Counted from the stretch's first letter, positions 16,801 through 25,535 are shown. The stretch: 62,382 bases of DNA from Defluviitaleaceae bacterium (GCA_009781755.1 WQVD01000015.1:1-62382), one strand, 5' to 3'. The notes: a model not told the origin generated them from the letters alone. Numbers and translations: made by a program.

Positions 16801-18693
16801 CGGTTGTTTGGCAGTAATTGGTGGTGGGTGTCATTTTCACAATTTACCTCGTTTAGGCAACACGAATTTGGCGAATGGCTTATGGATGAAGGCTGGGGTG
16901 GCGGCGGTGACGACCCGGGATACCATATGCGCTTCCGCGACACGTTTATCGACAACCCCGTGTTTGAAAGCGTGCGCACGGACGCCTACGGCTACGCGAC
17001 ATTGACCTTTACCCTGCCCGATCAAGTAACAGCGTGGCGCGTGACGGCGTTAGGGATGCATGATGACGACGGCGTGTATAGGGTAGGGAGCCATCGGCTG
17101 GATGTGATTTCGTTTTTGGATTTTTATGTAGATTTATTGCTGACGACGGAATACATTGTCGGAGATGAAATCGCCGCGGTGGCGCGGGTGCACGGCGCGG
17201 TGGGCGAAGACGCAACGTTTGTGTTTTCCGTTTTGTACGCGGGGGAAGAAATTTTTACGGACACGGTAACGGGGCAACGGCGTGCGGAATTTAACGCGGG
17301 TATATTGCCAACAGGGGAATATGTCATGCGCGTGACCGCCACGGCGGGTGATTTCTACGACGCGGTGGAACTGCCCTTCACGGTGGCGTACCACGTGATG
17401 ATTATAGAAAACCGCGTGCAGGGCGTGTTATCGCCCGATGCGCCTTTCGTCCGCACTACAGAAGGGATGCGGGATTTGCCCGTGCGCGTGACGCTGCACA
17501 ACGCCCGCACGGCAGAGTTGATGGCGATATTGCCGGCGCCGTGGGGGATATCTTACCGCACGGATTATTTGGCTGCCGCTGCATTCTGGCAATATTTCCG
17601 AACCGGGGAAGCAGATTTTGCCGCCGTGCGAAATGCGGTGCATTTTCGGTCGGGTGGGATTCCGCAGTTGCTTCACGCGAGTTGTGACTTTTTCTACACG
17701 GCGCGTTTTGTGGCATCGTTGCCTGACATGGTAAACCACAACCAAATTTTGATGTACATGCGCGAACGCACGGATTTTTCCGTGCCGATGGCGCGGGCAG
17801 CGCGGTTGCTGGCGTTGGCGGCACTTGGCGAGCCGGTGCTGTTGGAAATATATGAAGAAATTGCGGAATTAACGGAGGATCATTATTTTGCATGGTTGTA
17901 CTTGGTGGCGGCGTTGGTGGCCATCGGCGACCACGGCGGCGCAATGATGTTGTATACGCAAAACGCCCAAACCCTGCCCCCCGGCGCAAGCCGCTCCAAT
18001 ACCGAAACTTCGGCAGTGCTGCGTTTCTTCATCCATACCGTATTGGACCCAACTGCGGCGCTGGTGTACTTGAACCGCGCTGAAGCAAACCGCTACATGT
18101 CCGATGTACCCGAGCGCATCCACTTTGTGCGGCAGGCGCACCTAGCGGGTGACATTGTATCCTACGTGCAATACACCCTGCATGGCACCACGCGTACCGT
18201 GCAACTAGCGGGCTTCGCCCGTTATTCCTTGCAAATTTCCCAAGCGCAATTTGGTGTGCTTGACCTAACCGCGTTGCAAGGCGAAACCGCGTACCAACTT
18301 ACCTTCTACAGCTACGGGCATGCCCATTGGGATGCCGCACAGGCGCAAATCAACGTAACGCGTACCGTCACCCGCGTGGGCGAACGGTATCGGATTGCCT
18401 TCACCATAACCCTACCCCCCGGCTTACAGGGCGCTTTTACCGTGCATGACCGTATACCCAGCAACATGCGGTTTGCACTTGTGCAAACAGAGCGTAGGCA
18501 AGTGCGCCGGTTCTCGGTCAATCATGTGCAACGGCAGCTGGTAGATTTGCATTTTTATGTAGGTATACGCGATACAAATGTCGTGCGGGTATATTATTAC
18601 GCAACAAGACTGTTTGGCGGGGAAATGGCAGCCGGAACGTCATACGTCGTAGGCCGCAATGCGCGAAATTTTATTTGGGGGATGACGGAATAA
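13861..18693 (+). CDS. Membrane-anchored alpha-2-macroglobulin-like protein without a thioester
   Basis: 1610 residues. An N-terminal hydrophobic helix (about 8-31) without a lipobox suggests a membrane anchor with the rest outside. Residues 170-285 resemble a SbsA-type Ig-like domain. A macroglobulin MG2-like segment begins near 488 with YTDRPMYRPQD. The A2M domain core is near 1035-1065 (ESVRTDAYGYATLTFTLPD, then TAWRVTALG). Bacterial A2M proteins are thought to trap or sense proteases, but the CxEQ thioester motif is absent, so it is a non-thioester member. The ATG at 13861 is nine bases after AGGAGG and preferred over the ATG at 13855, three bases after it. It lies after the two anchored surface proteins, separated by a terminator, so it may be independently expressed. 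Confidence 0.85.
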   Translation: MCKWNRKMIMALGVAVAVLVASATVFIIWRVGSSGGYIAKQSVPSDGGASNIATGANGLDGTAGSGEANETAGPGDAGISLAFAPGALGNIRIEPVDGSAWGVELQSAFMISSDAGVLTEAHLLAYLTVYSGEEFTLRSDDGGAFLLELAQPLAYNRLIRFVYAPTGYAPASVVFQTVDTFGVVGTTPADRMFEAPVGTGIEIEFNRALAGNFADFFEINPAVEGQFLQRGDTHIFAPSQPLEWGVQYTVTVRQGVQSVLGEVLPQDFEFIFRTRWLNAAEAPFSLMWDTEQETFLPWHEVFIALRGVERTLLDSDFVVTLYDMYTAENYLAFVPGGDLGTKIATFELAVTEIPVSEWHSFFYLFLGETLPEGFYVVVVESTCGNTEHREYKRIQVSALSVYTLFLQGEALVWVHDASTGLPAAGAQVSIGGERTVADDEGIAIIATVQDNNAPIHIVYGSHMPFVYTHRTYAPRPLMPADRFLVYMYTDRPMYRPQDMIDVFGIILPRYGHAHCADDVFTLHIGDMIEQVITLDAMHYFAVRVPVTGLFGWPHAEVRVNGEPLMSAWFQVFDYVNHRFVFDGSLNGMVFEEGDTVHADIELANFAGMPMEGIVLQVGNIQRTTDAHGHAEFERVLRMWEVTNWVPEWNTFMIHTSGEQAWQGFEMPFITMSRDIMMESTWRGNRLELRTYEILPDALRAYTGVLRQWDEISADIFRGAPVAVDYTIEITRWVTTRTLRSEHYDHINRRMVRTYNHNTVGESYRTLTGTTTNGRATINNFPVSDDPLIRFSAVVRYNDRQGRTTQVHVGNQHPHYHTPINSTIRRFHFDAPHWRLRVDETMRVSLTEGNRWFGWNGWVGEVTPVTGGRALAVLVRDGILSTSVGTASGVDVTFTEAGISHAFLLGAYFDGQRIFPISQLTIQYDYMERALDIELTACKAIYRPGDEVTLTIRSAPDAAVVISVVDESAFQGHLYEVEILQRLFGSNWWWVSFSQFTSFRQHEFGEWLMDEGWGGGGDDPGYHMRFRDTFIDNPVFESVRTDAYGYATLTFTLPDQVTAWRVTALGMHDDDGVYRVGSHRLDVISFLDFYVDLLLTTEYIVGDEIAAVARVHGAVGEDATFVFSVLYAGEEIFTDTVTGQRRAEFNAGILPTGEYVMRVTATAGDFYDAVELPFTVAYHVMIIENRVQGVLSPDAPFVRTTEGMRDLPVRVTLHNARTAELMAILPAPWGISYRTDYLAAAAFWQYFRTGEADFAAVRNAVHFRSGGIPQLLHASCDFFYTARFVASLPDMVNHNQILMYMRERTDFSVPMARAARLLALAALGEPVLLEIYEEIAELTEDHYFAWLYLVAALVAIGDHGGAMMLYTQNAQTLPPGASRSNTETSAVLRFFIHTVLDPTAALVYLNRAEANRYMSDVPERIHFVRQAHLAGDIVSYVQYTLHGTTRTVQLAGFARYSLQISQAQFGVLDLTALQGETAYQLTFYSYGHAHWDAAQAQINVTRTVTRVGERYRIAFTITLPPGLQGAFTVHDRIPSNMRFALVQTERRQVRRFSVNHVQRQLVDLHFYVGIRDTNVVRVYYYATRLFGGEMAAGTSYVVGRNARNFIWGMTE

Positions 18694-18700
18694 AAAAAGT

Positions 18701-18729
18701 GTATTCATGTTTATGAAATGTGGTATAAT
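18701..18729 (+). promoter_or_regulatory. Probable promoter of the second tRNA His-Lys pair
   Basis: TATAAT at 18724-18729 is preceded by TGTGG, giving an extended -10 (TGG-TATAAT). The -35 region (GTATTC) is poor, which extended -10 promoters tolerate. Confidence 0.5.
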
Positions 18730-18757
18730 GGAATGGTTGTGAATTTTGCTGTTTGAA

Positions 18758-18792
18758 GAGTACGAATTTTTCCTTCGGAAAAATTGCCCGCA
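18758..18792 (+). repeat. Duplicated spacer hairpin before tRNA-His, copy 2
   Basis: Identical over about 35 bases to 1905-1939, including the 9-bp stem with a TTC loop. The following 40 bases are similar in plan but diverged. Confidence 0.8.
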
Positions 18793-18834
18793 AAAAAACG
18801 CGGTTGAAGCGTCCGCGAATTTTTGCTAGTTGTT

Positions 18835-18909
18835 GGTGGATGTGGCGCAGCCGGTTAGCGCGCAAGATTGTGGCTCTTGAGGTCGCGGGTTCGAATCCCG
18901 TTATCCACC
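18835..18909 (+). tRNA. tRNA-His (anticodon GTG), copy 2
   Basis: Same fold as the copy at 1983, with G-1 at 18835 facing C at 18909. It differs only by CC instead of TT in the D loop. No CCA is encoded. Confidence 0.95.
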
Positions 18910-18916
18910 TTTTCGT

Positions 18917-18989
18917 GAATCGTTAGCTCAGTCGGTAGAGCATTAGACTTTTAATCTAAGGGTCCAGGGTTCGAGCCCCTGACGATTCA
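18917..18989 (+). tRNA. tRNA-Lys (anticodon TTT), copy 2
   Basis: Same sequence as the copy at 2244. It is separated from tRNA-His by seven bases and followed by a terminator. Confidence 0.95.
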
Positions 18990-18991
18990 AT

Positions 18992-19035
18992 AAAACCCGC
19001 ATCATCAATTTTTTATTGAAGATGCGGGTTTTTTG
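18992..19035 (+). terminator. Rho-independent terminator after the second tRNA pair
   Basis: Stem AACCCGCATC / GATGCGGGTT, with inner pairing ATCAAT/ATTGA, and a T6 run. Confidence 0.85.
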
Positions 19036-19051
19036 ATAGAGGAGTGGTTGC

Positions 19052-20485
19052 ATGAGAAGAGTACGATTACATATTTTATTGGGGATGCTGTGTTGCGCTT
19101 TGTTTTTGTCTGCTTGTGGGCGGCGTCGGAGCGAGGATTCGATTTATTTGGATGACTTGGATCATATGCTGTACGTGATGCAGAACAATTTTGCCTTGTT
19201 TGATGTGGCCTATTGGGCGCGCGGGGTGGATATTTATGCCATTGTTGACACCGTGCGAGACGCTGTTATTACCGATCCGGGCATGACGACTAACGAATTT
19301 TTTGATGTTTTGTATCGTGAATTTGAACCGTTATGGGGTATTGGGCATTTTCATATTGTGGATTCGCATCATTATGATTACTTAGTTTTTGGGGGCGGGC
19401 GATTTTCTAGGCAGCATTGGTATTCGCAGGAGGCGCATTTGCGGTTGCGTGCGCCGCATGTGCTGGCGTTTTATGCGCAGCTGCATGACCATGTCTTTGA
19501 TGTGGATGCTTGGTTGGATGATTTATTTGAGCCGCTGGCGGGATTGACAGAGCAAGAGATCCAAGTTTTTTATGCGGAGTTTCTTGAACGGTTTATCATG
19601 CGTGGATACGATGAATTGGCCGAAGATTTATTGCATTCATTGATAAACCTTGATGCCGAAGAATTTCAACGGCTATTGTCCTATACTGACGAAGCATTGG
19701 CAAACAACGTAACCACGCGTATCTTGGAAGAAGAGCGCGTTGCTTATTTGTCGATTGACAGTTTTATGGAGTATCCCATCCCGTTTCATGAAGAGCGGCA
19801 GATTCACCAATTTTATAACGAGATTAGAGACTTTGACCACTTGATTGTTGATTTGCGGTTTAATCAAGGCGGGATCGAGAATTGGTTTTTCCGGGCGGTA
19901 TTGGAGCCGAATATTGACCGGGAAATCGTCATGGAGCAGTTTGTATTTTTCGCATATGGGGAATATGCGGCGCATTATACGGGTATCCGCAGGGGTTTTA
20001 CCGGTGGCAGGCGCTTGGTTGACCGTGCGCATTTGACGGAGAATCACCGCCCCATTGCAGACGTGCTGGCGTCGTATGATTTGCCGGAGTTGAATTTGGC
20101 TGACATGGCGCGGATGGATTATGGCTTCCGCAATCTGACCACGGTACGACCGCGGGCGCATTACCCGGATTTTGGTACAGAGCGGACATTTGGCGGGCAA
20201 ATTTGGTTGCTGACTAGCCCGCAGACGGGGTCAGCCGCACAGATTTCTGCTTGGGCCGCGCGTGACACGGGTTTTGCCACGCTGGTGGGTGATATCAGCG
20301 GCGGCAACTTTGGCGGCGAGCGGACGATTGTGACGTTACCCAACAGCGGTATCGCTTTCATCATGGATTTGAACTATGTAACCGACCGCAACGGCCGTCC
20401 GTTGGAAGCGGGAACCATCCCGGATGTGTTCAGCCATGACGGGTTGACGGCGTTGGAGACGGTGTTGGCGCTTATCGCTGAATAA
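19052..20485 (+). CDS. S41-family peptidase-like lipoprotein
   Basis: 477 residues. A lipoprotein signal ends in LFLSAC, so Cys22 should be lipidated and the protein held on the outer face of the membrane. The C-terminal half has the tail-specific protease/C-terminal processing peptidase fold: VAYLSIDSF, then LIVDLRFNQGG (the usual (V/I)DLR.N.GG strand), then LTSPQTGSAAQ, where Ser of TGSAA aligns with the S41 nucleophile, and VGDISGGNFGG. No PDZ domain is evident between the N-terminal helical part and the catalytic part, so it is a PDZ-less member. Substrates are unknown. The ATG at 19052 follows AGAGGAG. It starts just after the tRNA terminator. Confidence 0.8.
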   Translation: MRRVRLHILLGMLCCALFLSACGRRRSEDSIYLDDLDHMLYVMQNNFALFDVAYWARGVDIYAIVDTVRDAVITDPGMTTNEFFDVLYREFEPLWGIGHFHIVDSHHYDYLVFGGGRFSRQHWYSQEAHLRLRAPHVLAFYAQLHDHVFDVDAWLDDLFEPLAGLTEQEIQVFYAEFLERFIMRGYDELAEDLLHSLINLDAEEFQRLLSYTDEALANNVTTRILEEERVAYLSIDSFMEYPIPFHEERQIHQFYNEIRDFDHLIVDLRFNQGGIENWFFRAVLEPNIDREIVMEQFVFFAYGEYAAHYTGIRRGFTGGRRLVDRAHLTENHRPIADVLASYDLPELNLADMARMDYGFRNLTTVRPRAHYPDFGTERTFGGQIWLLTSPQTGSAAQISAWAARDTGFATLVGDISGGNFGGERTIVTLPNSGIAFIMDLNYVTDRNGRPLEAGTIPDVFSHDGLTALETVLALIAE

Positions 20486-20532
20486 AACAGAATCGGGCGG
20501 GTCGCCATTGCCGTCTATAATCACCGCTTGTA

Positions 20533-20577
20533 AAAATCCCAGTTGGTTAGTGGCACTCACCGACGGGGATTTTTTAC
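20533..20577 (+). terminator. Rho-independent terminator after the S41-like gene, with a diverged dispersed palindrome
   Basis: Stem AAATCCC(A)GTTGGT.AGTG / CACT.ACCGAC.GGGATTT with a T6 run. The core 20540-20565 resembles the 27-bp dispersed palindrome. Confidence 0.7.
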
Positions 20578-20610
20578 TTACCCTTTGCAAGCAAGCGGCC
20601 GCATTGTGCT

Positions 20611-20639
20611 GGTCAATTTTCAATGGATTCAGCTATAAT
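20611..20639 (+). promoter_or_regulatory. Possible promoter of the GHL10 gene
   Basis: TATAAT at 20634-20639 sits 60 bases before the start codon. The matching -35 (GGTCAA, 17-base spacer) is weak. Confidence 0.4.
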
Positions 20640-20698
20640 CAAGCCACATTGTTAGTAGCTGTGTTCATAGAAACGAATCAGCGAAAGGAAATGAGCGC

Positions 20699-22975
20699 AT
20701 GAAAAATAGAGGGTTTACAGCGGTTATTTTGTTTGTTCTGGCGGTGGCGATTGGGTTGGGGGTTTGGCAGATTGTAGGGAATCCATTTGCGGGCGATGCG
20801 GACGGAACGGTGGACAATGGTACGACGCAACCGCCGACTACGCAGCCGTCCGCTGTTGACCCCGGCGATGTGTCGGGTGAAGCGCCGGGCGGCACGCACG
20901 GCGAGCCATCCGGCAATGAAAATGACGGCAATTATAATGCACCACCCTACGAAATCGCCAACGGTGAATACGCGCAACCCCCACACTTATGGCCACCCAT
21001 TCCAACGCCTACGCTGCTGCAACAACTGGAGCTAATGGTCGATGGCGCGCAAAGGCGCCTAGACAATGCGGCAACACCCGGCGCAACCGTGCGCACGGGG
21101 CGTTTTTATGCGCATGAGCAATTCGAACTGGCTACATATATCGAATGGGTACATGGCGTTTTGGAAAACCCCGACAATTTAATGGATTACCAAATAATTA
21201 GGGTTATGGATGATTTGCAAGAAGCCATCGATGGTTTCCACCAATCCGTCATCGATCCGTACAACCGTTACCGCCCGTTTTTGTCCACGATTGCGTATGG
21301 CGAGGACAACCCGCTTGCGGAGGAATTGCGGGCGGCGTGGATTGCTACGGTGTTAAATATCGATTGGCCGTCCGTACCCGCGCGGGGTACGACACCGGCG
21401 CATGTGGACATGCAACGGGTGGAGTTGCGTCTGCGATTTGATGAATTGTATGCGCTGGGTTTTAATTCGGTCATCTTTCAAATAAGCCCGACGGGGGATG
21501 CGTTTTTCCGGTCGGAGGTATCGCCGTGGTCGGCTTGGCTCACGGGCGAGACGAACTTTGTCGGCAATTTATATGATTCTGCGGGCAATATATTCAGCCC
21601 GTTGGGGTACGCGATTGAACTGGCGCGAGCGCGGAACATGGAAATACGCGCGTGGTTTAACCCGTATCGCATCACGCATACATTGGTGCAGTACACGCAG
21701 AGCGAGGGGATTATTTTGTCGTCTACGGGGCAGCGCGTGACGGCGTTGTCGCAGATCCGCGATGAATGGGCGCAGATTCCCGGTACAGCGTTTTATCTGT
21801 TTGGCGATTATGTACGATTGGGCGAAGACCGGTACGTCGTAGACCCCGGTGCGCCCGGCGTGCGCGACTGGATTGTGGGGCGCGTGATGGAAGTGGTGCG
21901 CAATTATGACATCGACGGGGTACATTTTGACGATTATTTCTACCCGTCAGACTTTGTGGATACGGTGACATTTAACCGCCACAACCAAATCCACCCCGAC
22001 ACGCCACTGGGGCGCAACAACTGGCGGCGCGAGCAAACCGAATGGATGATACGCGATGTAGGCGCGGCCATCCGCGCATACGCCCCTTGGGTCAAGTTCG
22101 GCGTGAGCCCGGGCGGCGTGTGGAAGTCGGCGGCCGAGGGCAACACCGGCTTCGACGGCGGCGGATGGAACGCGGGCACGGGGTCGGCTTCTACGACGGG
22201 TTGGTCTAATTACCATTCGTCGTGGGCGGACACACGCCGCTGGGTCATCGAGAATTTCATCGACTACCTAACCCCGCAAATTTATTGGGATTGGCACTTG
22301 GGCGCGGCACCCTACGGCGTCATTGCAGAATGGTGGGGGCGTTTATTCCACGACTTCGGCCCGCAGGGAACGCTGCGTAATTCCATCGGCGCATACACGA
22401 CAGCGCAACTCTTCATCGGCATCGGCCTGTACCGCATGGAGGGCAACCCGCCCGCCAAATGGAACAACACCCACGAAATGGAAGGGCAGCGCACCCTGTT
22501 GCGCCAATTGGCCTATGTCACCGGCAACCCCAACATCAGCGGCTCGATGATGTTCACCCAAAACCAAATGCGCGCCGGGCGAGAAAACCAAATGCACGAA
22601 ACCATGCTAACGTTGCGCAACACCCTGTGGCGATACCCCGCGCTCGTACCGCCCATGCCGCACTTGGGTGGCACTGCCCCCACCGCGCCCACCAACGTGC
22701 GCCTAGAAAACGGCATCCTCCACTGGGATGACGCAGAAACCGGCACCAGCCAAATGGTACGCACGCGCTACTTTGTCATCTACCGCGTGACAGATGACCC
22801 GGAAGGTGCATGGCTGGACACCACCAACCCCGCCAACATCGTAGCCATCATCCCTTCGTGGGATGGGCAAACATCACACACCTTCCCCATCCCCACAGGT
22901 GCAGGGGAGTTATTCGCCGTGAGCGCAGTCAATCGGCTGCATGATGTAAGCCGCCCGACGCTGCAAAGGGATTAA
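20699..22975 (+). CDS. Exported GHL10-type (DUF187) glycoside hydrolase-like protein
   Basis: 758 residues. An N-terminal hydrophobic helix (about 5-22) is a signal or anchor and is followed by a Thr/Pro/Gly-rich linker. Residues about 100-190 are helical and FIVAR-like. The glycosyl-hydrolase-like 10 domain spans about 200-560: ELRAAWIATVLNIDWPS, LYALGFNSVIFQISPTGDAFF, NMEIRAWFNPYRI, then DIDGVHFDDYFYP, where the D-x-x-F-D-D-Y segment carries the likely catalytic acids. The C-terminus looks like a fibronectin-III-type module. This family acts on cell-wall or extracellular glycans; the substrate here is not known. GAAAGGA lies nine bases before the ATG. Confidence 0.85.
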   Translation: MKNRGFTAVILFVLAVAIGLGVWQIVGNPFAGDADGTVDNGTTQPPTTQPSAVDPGDVSGEAPGGTHGEPSGNENDGNYNAPPYEIANGEYAQPPHLWPPIPTPTLLQQLELMVDGAQRRLDNAATPGATVRTGRFYAHEQFELATYIEWVHGVLENPDNLMDYQIIRVMDDLQEAIDGFHQSVIDPYNRYRPFLSTIAYGEDNPLAEELRAAWIATVLNIDWPSVPARGTTPAHVDMQRVELRLRFDELYALGFNSVIFQISPTGDAFFRSEVSPWSAWLTGETNFVGNLYDSAGNIFSPLGYAIELARARNMEIRAWFNPYRITHTLVQYTQSEGIILSSTGQRVTALSQIRDEWAQIPGTAFYLFGDYVRLGEDRYVVDPGAPGVRDWIVGRVMEVVRNYDIDGVHFDDYFYPSDFVDTVTFNRHNQIHPDTPLGRNNWRREQTEWMIRDVGAAIRAYAPWVKFGVSPGGVWKSAAEGNTGFDGGGWNAGTGSASTTGWSNYHSSWADTRRWVIENFIDYLTPQIYWDWHLGAAPYGVIAEWWGRLFHDFGPQGTLRNSIGAYTTAQLFIGIGLYRMEGNPPAKWNNTHEMEGQRTLLRQLAYVTGNPNISGSMMFTQNQMRAGRENQMHETMLTLRNTLWRYPALVPPMPHLGGTAPTAPTNVRLENGILHWDDAETGTSQMVRTRYFVIYRVTDDPEGAWLDTTNPANIVAIIPSWDGQTSHTFPIPTGAGELFAVSAVNRLHDVSRPTLQRD

Positions 22976-23030
22976 CCGCGCTGGGAATCAAAAACAATTA
23001 ACTGCATAAAACGAAAACACGAGGTGTGTG

Positions 23031-24272
23031 GTGAAAAAAATAATGCTTGCGATCTTGATAATATTTTGCGCAATGCAGTTGGCAGCGTGTGGCCATCATT
23101 CAACTGCGCACCGTTCAACCGCATACTACGAAAAGGGCAATTTTCGCATGGCGCATGATATGCAACAGCCCCCGCCAAACAAATACGCCACAACCGCGCC
23201 CGAACTTCCGTGCGAAGTAAGTGCCTGCGAAACCCCCACCGATGAAGCCCCTGCCGGCGAAGCCAACACCTACGACCTATGCCCCGTTTGCGGAGTTTAC
23301 TACCTGCACAAACTTCAGCGGCAACCAACGCCGCCTGTGGGTATCCGGGATGTGGTTGAACCCTTCGGAGTGGGTGCGCATTGGCTGTACCAATTTGACA
23401 CCATCCACACTTTCACTTATCTGCAATTTGAAACCGAGCATCCCCATCAAATCGCCCTTTGGGCGGACGCGCCTTTGTTTGATTTTTCGTTTGTGTCGTT
23501 GGATGTTGCGGGGCATGATTGGGTTGATGGGTCGCTTATCATCAACACGCGCGAGGTTTTGTTTACCGTTCCTGCGTTGCAACCGGGCGATGCGGTTGTT
23601 TTGCATTTGGCTTTTGCGCATTATTTGTTGCCGCATGGGGCGATTGTTTTTACGGATGAATGGGGGGTACAGTGGCGCATGTTTTTGCACGAAAGCATGC
23701 GCGGCGGATGCTTCCCCGTTTTTAATTTAAGCGAAAAACATGTGTACAATTCGCGGTTGTTTTTGGAATTGAATACCACTACGATACGCCCAAACCCCGA
23801 AATTGAATTGGCCGTAACACTGGTTTGGCACCCTTATGACGCACGAAATATTTTGTTGCAAGGGTTTGAAAATTACTCGGAGTTTTATAACCCATTTGCG
23901 CCGGATGATTGGGGTTGGTGGGGGGCTTTGGCAACCAATGCCGATTTGCGGGATTTTCGTTTGTTTACATTGCTGCTTGCTTGCGCCCCGTGGAGCGCGG
24001 ATGGTGAGGGTTGGAATCCTTACAACCGGCTTGATTATTTTTATTATCCGGGTCAAATCGTGGGGTCGCTGGCGATATTGCCCGCCGGTGAAGCTGTAAT
24101 TATGCCGTGGGTATTGTTTGGCACATATCATCCATTTGGAATAAGTTTTTTGGATGAAATGGGAAATCAACGGAATTTTGCGCTTATGTCAAACTTCGGT
24201 GAAGGTTATCTGCCGATGTTTATAGATGAATTTGTTTATACGTTGTGCTGCGCGATTTGCGAGCGCGGTTGA
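23031..24272 (+). CDS. Lipoprotein of unknown function
   Basis: 413 residues, not recognised. It has a lipobox (QLAAC) after a hydrophobic N-terminus, a Pro-rich stretch, then a CPVCG pair at about residue 85 that could bind metal or form a disulfide. The rest is aromatic-rich with many Trp and Tyr. Two in-frame GTG codons (23028 and 23031) follow GAGGTG; the second gives the better spacing. It follows the glycosidase gene by about 55 bases without an obvious terminator, so the two may be co-transcribed. Confidence 0.7.
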   Translation: MKKIMLAILIIFCAMQLAACGHHSTAHRSTAYYEKGNFRMAHDMQQPPPNKYATTAPELPCEVSACETPTDEAPAGEANTYDLCPVCGVYYLHKLQRQPTPPVGIRDVVEPFGVGAHWLYQFDTIHTFTYLQFETEHPHQIALWADAPLFDFSFVSLDVAGHDWVDGSLIINTREVLFTVPALQPGDAVVLHLAFAHYLLPHGAIVFTDEWGVQWRMFLHESMRGGCFPVFNLSEKHVYNSRLFLELNTTTIRPNPEIELAVTLVWHPYDARNILLQGFENYSEFYNPFAPDDWGWWGALATNADLRDFRLFTLLLACAPWSADGEGWNPYNRLDYFYYPGQIVGSLAILPAGEAVIMPWVLFGTYHPFGISFLDEMGNQRNFALMSNFGEGYLPMFIDEFVYTLCCAICERG

Positions 24273-24353
24273 TGCCTCATGCACCACACGCCGTAAAAAG
24301 TTGCGCATGAACGCGCACGGTGGTTTATCCTTGAAACCGAAGGAGGGACACAA

Positions 24354-25271
24354 ATGGATTGGCTAACCCGAATGAACGCAGCAATGACATACATTGAGGC
24401 GAACCTAGACGGCGAAATCGACCATGACGAGTTGGCACGTATAGCGTGTTGCTCGGCGCACAATTTTTTTCGGATATTTTCGATTATCACGGAAGTGTCG
24501 TTGGCGGAGTATGTACGTAGGCGGCGGTTGACTTTGGCGGCTTTGGCATTGCAAAACAGCGATGTTAAGGTGGTGGAGGTGGCCGTGCGGTATGGGTATG
24601 ACTCGCCGGTGTCGTTCGCGCGGGCGTTTCAAGCATTGCATGGCGTCACCCCGTCGGAAGCGCGCACCGATGGCGTGATGCTCAAGGCCTATCCCAAAAT
24701 GTCCTTTCAATTATCCATCAAGGGAGAGAAGGAAATGGATTATCGGATCGAGAGCAAGGAAGCGTTTCAGGTGTTTGGCATTGAAGATGTGTTTGACGTG
24801 CGGGTGGGGTTAGTAAACGCGGAGAGCGATGAAAGCCTACGCAAGCCCGCCGACTTGTGGGATGAATGTCGCGCCAATGGCGCGTATGAAAAATTGTATG
24901 ACGATGCAGGCGATTTGCCCGCGTTCATCGGCAAGGATTTGTGCAATGTGCACGCCGTTTGCGATTATCGCGAAAGTGGGAAGGGGACGTTCCCGTATAT
25001 GTTGTGCGCCATCCGCAACGCCAACAGCAAAACGGACGGGTATGTAGTGGCCAATATCCCTGCGCATACGTGGGCCATCTTTCCATCGATAAAGTGCTCG
25101 TGGAACGAGTTTGGTGACGTCATTGGCGCGCTGTACAAGCGTATCTATACAGAATGGATGCCCGCATCCAACTACGAACAAGTCGGCTCGCTGGACATGG
25201 AGATATATGGCGGCGATGAAGACACGGGTTATGTGGAAATTTGGGTGGCGGTGAAGAAGAAAGTGAATTGA
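24354..25271 (+). CDS. AraC-family regulator with GyrI-like effector domain
   Basis: 305 residues. Residues 5-105 are an AraC/XylS DNA-binding domain with two helix-turn-helix units (DELARIACCSAHNFFRIF; VVEVAVRYGYDSPVSFARAFQALHGVTPSEAR). Residues about 125-305 match the GyrI-like/SOUL effector-binding fold (starting MDYRIESKEAFQVFG, ending YVEIWVAVKKK). Proteins of this Rob/BmrR-like build bind amphipathic ligands and often control drug-efflux or stress genes. GAAGGAGG lies just before the ATG. The next gene is a methyltransferase-phosphotransferase fusion; it could be a target, which is inference. Confidence 0.9.
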   Translation: MDWLTRMNAAMTYIEANLDGEIDHDELARIACCSAHNFFRIFSIITEVSLAEYVRRRRLTLAALALQNSDVKVVEVAVRYGYDSPVSFARAFQALHGVTPSEARTDGVMLKAYPKMSFQLSIKGEKEMDYRIESKEAFQVFGIEDVFDVRVGLVNAESDESLRKPADLWDECRANGAYEKLYDDAGDLPAFIGKDLCNVHAVCDYRESGKGTFPYMLCAIRNANSKTDGYVVANIPAHTWAIFPSIKCSWNEFGDVIGALYKRIYTEWMPASNYEQVGSLDMEIYGGDEDTGYVEIWVAVKKKVN

Positions 25272-25289
25272 CCGATATTTGCCCGCCGT

Positions 25290-25535
25290 GTTACTATCGC
25301 GGCGTGATAATTCGGAAGTAAAGAGGTGTTGCCGTTCGGCACATTGGATATTGGATAGTATCGGCAATATAAATGTGTGCGGAAATGATTGATAAAATCC
25401 TAATTGAACATGAAAGAACACAGTCGACCATTCGGCTGCCCTTCGTGTGCATTTATGTTTTATCTTAATCATTCCGCAGTTTATTAACTTGGCTTGTGAA
25501 AGCTGTGGGATGATACCCGCGGCTTTTTATTTTGT
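25290..25535 (+). promoter_or_regulatory. Structured leader RNA before the methyltransferase-phosphotransferase gene
   Basis: The 300-base gap holds nested inverted repeats. TTGCCG/CGGCAA lie near 25330-25366. A long stem pairs 25379-25397 (GCGGAAATGATTGATAAAA) with 25458-25477, and an inner stem CAGTCG/CGGCTG has an ACCATT loop. A terminator-type hairpin follows at 25500, before the ribosome site. No riboswitch family is recognised. It may be an attenuator, or the long stem may be a small palindromic element. Confidence 0.5.
25500..25534 (+). terminator. Terminator-like hairpin in the leader
   Basis: A 10-bp stem AAGCTGTGGG / CCCGCGGCTT, including G-T pairs, with an ATGATA loop, followed by TTTTATTTT. 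It lies 37 bases before the next start codon. It could end the araC-type transcript or work as an attenuator. Confidence 0.6.

Noticed and set aside
20508-20702. Small 64-codon forward frame before the GHL10 gene
   Set aside because: It runs through a terminator hairpin and the promoter region, and has no ribosome site.
25499-25535. T-box riboswitch
   Set aside because: The ACCCGCGG stretch recalls the T-box GG(T)ACCGCG, but the full T-box bulge sequence, a specifier loop and a downstream amino-acid gene are missing.
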